DNA of 5,875 bases from Caryophanales bacterium (GTDB lineage Bacteria; Bacillota_I; Bacilli_A; RFN20; CAG-826), in assembly GCA_022781015.1 (NCBI GenBank), contig JALEUF010000087.1, positions 1-5,875 on the forward strand, in the 5' to 3' direction. A program made the translations under genes and the position numbers. Each line of letters opens with the position of its first letter. Position 1 is the stretch's first letter. Shown piece after piece: positions 4,821-5,875 of this stretch. A model generated the notes under the pieces. The model was not told where the DNA came from. It did no database searches and worked only from the letters and a program-made list of their open reading frames with translations.

Positions 4821-5747
4821 ATGGAAAAAGTATTGATTTCAGCATGTTTGCTTGGTGATAAATGCCGTTATGACGGCAAAGATAACTTAATAGAAGATTT
4901 AATGGAACTATCTTCTTATTTTGAACTAGTCCCTTTTTGTTCTGAACTAGAAGGAGGACTAAAGACTCCTAGACTTCCTAGTGAGATTAAAAAAGGGCAA
5001 GTAAGGAACAATAAAGGAGAAGATGTTACCTCTAACTTCTATCGTGGTGCAGAGAAAGCCTTTAATATCTGTTCATTCTTAGGTATTAAGTTAGCTATCC
5101 TAAAAGAGAATTCTCCTTCCTGTGGGGTCCATAAGATCCATAATGGCAAATTCGATGGAAACCTAATTGATGGAGAAGGCGTCACTACTTCTTTCTTAAG
5201 AAGGAAAGGCATCAAGGTCATTAATGAAACTGAAGCCATTGAATTGCTCCATTCAATAAAAGAGAATGAGCAAGAAAGGCTTAAGATATCCATTGAAAAG
5301 CGTAAGCAAGATGAAGAAGGTCCTATAAAGAGGAAACCATTCGATAAGAACGAGAATTTTGCTAAACGCGTAGCTAAGAAGGATGAAGATTCTTCTACAA
5401 AAGAAGAAAAGAAGCCATTCAGGAAATCTTTTGATAGGAAAGAACGCCCATTTAAGAAGGATGGATATAAGAAACCTGGATTTAAAAAAGATGGATTCAA
5501 GAAAGACGGATTCAAGAAGGATGGATTCAAGAAGCCATATAGAAAGAAAGATGAAGAAGGCTCCGGCAAGCCTGATTTCAAGAAGAAATCTTTCTCCAAG
5601 AAACCTTATACCAAGAAAGAAGGTTTTAAAGGAGAAAGGAAATCCTATTCAAAAGGACCTAGGAAAGATTATAAATCCACTTCTAATAGAAACTTCAGAA
5701 AGCCTATGAATAGAGATAAAAAGTATGGAAACAAAGACAAAGAATAG
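4821..5747 (+). CDS. DUF523/TudS-like desulfidase domain with long basic repetitive tail
   Basis: Residues 1-145 form a complete DUF523 domain, the family that includes the iron-sulfur thiouracil desulfidase TudS. Visible motifs are SACLLGDKCRYDG at 7-19 (Cys9, Cys15), VPFCSELEGGLKTPRLPSEI at 37-56 (Cys40; the usual CPE is CSE), GEDVTSNFYRGA at 66-77 and LKENSPSCG at 94-102 (Cys101). Cysteines of this type bind the cluster in the characterised member; the true substrate here is unknown. Most DUF523 proteins stop near here, but this one continues for about 160 residues (147-308) of Lys/Arg-rich, disordered-looking sequence with a FKKDG pentapeptide array at 211-240. Such tails resemble those on RNA helicases and other RNA-binding proteins, so action on RNA-borne thio-bases is conceivable but inferred. 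The ATG at 4821 matches the family start and lacks a Shine-Dalgarno. The 3' end overlaps the next gene by 23 nt. Confidence 0.9.
   Translation: MEKVLISACLLGDKCRYDGKDNLIEDLMELSSYFELVPFCSELEGGLKTPRLPSEIKKGQVRNNKGEDVTSNFYRGAEKAFNICSFLGIKLAILKENSPSCGVHKIHNGKFDGNLIDGEGVTTSFLRRKGIKVINETEAIELLHSIKENEQERLKISIEKRKQDEEGPIKRKPFDKNENFAKRVAKKDEDSSTKEEKKPFRKSFDRKERPFKKDGYKKPGFKKDGFKKDGFKKDGFKKPYRKKDEEGSGKPDFKKKSFSKKPYTKKEGFKGERKSYSKGPRKDYKSTSNRNFRKPMNRDKKYGNKDKE
5451..5540 (+). repeat. 15-bp tandem repeat encoding FKKDG units
   Basis: Six in-frame 15-bp units begin at 5451, 5466, 5481, 5496, 5511 and 5526, encoding FKKDG, YKKPG, FKKDG, FKKDG, FKKDG and FKKPY. The fourth and fifth units are nearly identical in DNA, suggesting recent slippage or duplication, while the outer units have diverged. 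Copy number may vary between strains without breaking the frame. Confidence 0.9.
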
Positions 5748-5875
5748 TTATTTTGATACAAGATCACTTATAAGCAGGATTACCATTGTAGGTGTTTTTG
5801 CTGCCTTGTGTTTTGTATGTACCTCCTTTCTTCAGATTAGTTATGCCGGGGGGATGGGGTATTTTAATTTCGGGG
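5725..5875 (+). CDS. Putative ECF transporter S component, N-terminal part (runs off window)
   Basis: Fifty codons are visible from the ATG at 5725. A polar 18-residue N-terminus (METKTKNSYFDTRSLISR) is followed by a hydrophobic helix (about 19-39, ITIVGVFAALCFVCTSFLQI), then a Gly-rich loop with GGMGYFNFG at 42-50. A first helix ending in such a G-Y-F/V-N-x-G loop is typical of S components of energy-coupling factor transporters, the membrane subunits that bind vitamins or other scavenged small molecules; the substrate cannot be told. The first 23 nt overlap the DUF523 gene in another frame, and no strong Shine-Dalgarno is seen, so translational coupling to the upstream gene is likely. The alternative is another small-helix membrane protein; the fragment is too short to be certain. 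Confidence 0.72.
   Translation, partial: METKTKNSYFDTRSLISRITIVGVFAALCFVCTSFLQISYAGGMGYFNFG

Noticed and set aside
5451..5540. Regular short repeats that might suggest a CRISPR-like array
   Set aside because: The 15-bp units are contiguous, in frame and encode a pentapeptide; there are no spacers.
5039..5599. Long open frame on the minus strand, antisense to the DUF523 gene, rich in SFLNP repeats
   Set aside because: It is the mirror of the FKKDG repeat and basic tail on the plus strand; no ribosome site, no recognisable domain.
5383..5709. Plus-strand open frame in another frame inside the DUF523 tail
   Set aside because: Stays open only because the tail is AAG/GAT-rich; the host frame has a clear family match.

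Overview
The window looks like a low-GC Gram-positive chromosome segment, probably from an uncultured Bacilli, Erysipelotrichia or Mollicutes-like lineage. The reasons are AT-rich codon use, a T-box leader on a synthetase operon, lipoprotein signal peptides, an ECF-type transporter component and a ysgA-like–pheS–pheT order reminiscent of Bacillus. Tryptophan is encoded by TGG in the genes checked, so the code is not the Mycoplasma type. The organism assignment is inference.

Layout. Positions 1-4709 are read on the minus strand. From right to left they hold: a two-gene operon (YgjP-like zinc metallopeptidase, then a TrmH/SpoU-family RNA 2'-O-methyltransferase, overlapping by 32 nt); a weak terminator; a lipoprotein of unknown function with its own promoter; a small exported protein with a Ser/Thr-rich linker, its own promoter and a strong terminator; then a phenylalanine-specific T-box leader, pheS and the first ten codons of pheT. 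Positions 4821-5875 are read on the plus strand: a DUF523/TudS-like protein with a long basic repetitive tail, overlapped by the start of what looks like an ECF transporter S component that runs off the window. The 111-bp gap 4710-4820 is a divergent promoter region.

How it works together. PheS and PheT form phenylalanyl-tRNA synthetase. Their leader should sense uncharged tRNA-Phe through a UUC specifier and a nearly canonical antiterminator. The sequence after the antiterminator can form either a modest intrinsic terminator or a helix that buries the pheS Shine-Dalgarno, so the mode of control is open. The methyltransferase and metallopeptidase are housekeeping-type genes. The two exported proteins sit between the methyltransferase and pheS, which are neighbours in Bacillus.

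Most worth a second look: (1) the DUF523 protein with an RNA-binding-like basic tail, translationally coupled to a putative vitamin/base transporter subunit; (2) several genes lacking a Shine-Dalgarno whose -10 boxes sit 6-9 nt before the start codon, implying leaderless or near-leaderless mRNAs; (3) the T-box expression platform; (4) an exported protein whose lipobox-like site has Tyr where Cys is expected; (5) a 13-bp inverted repeat overlapping the pheS promoter.
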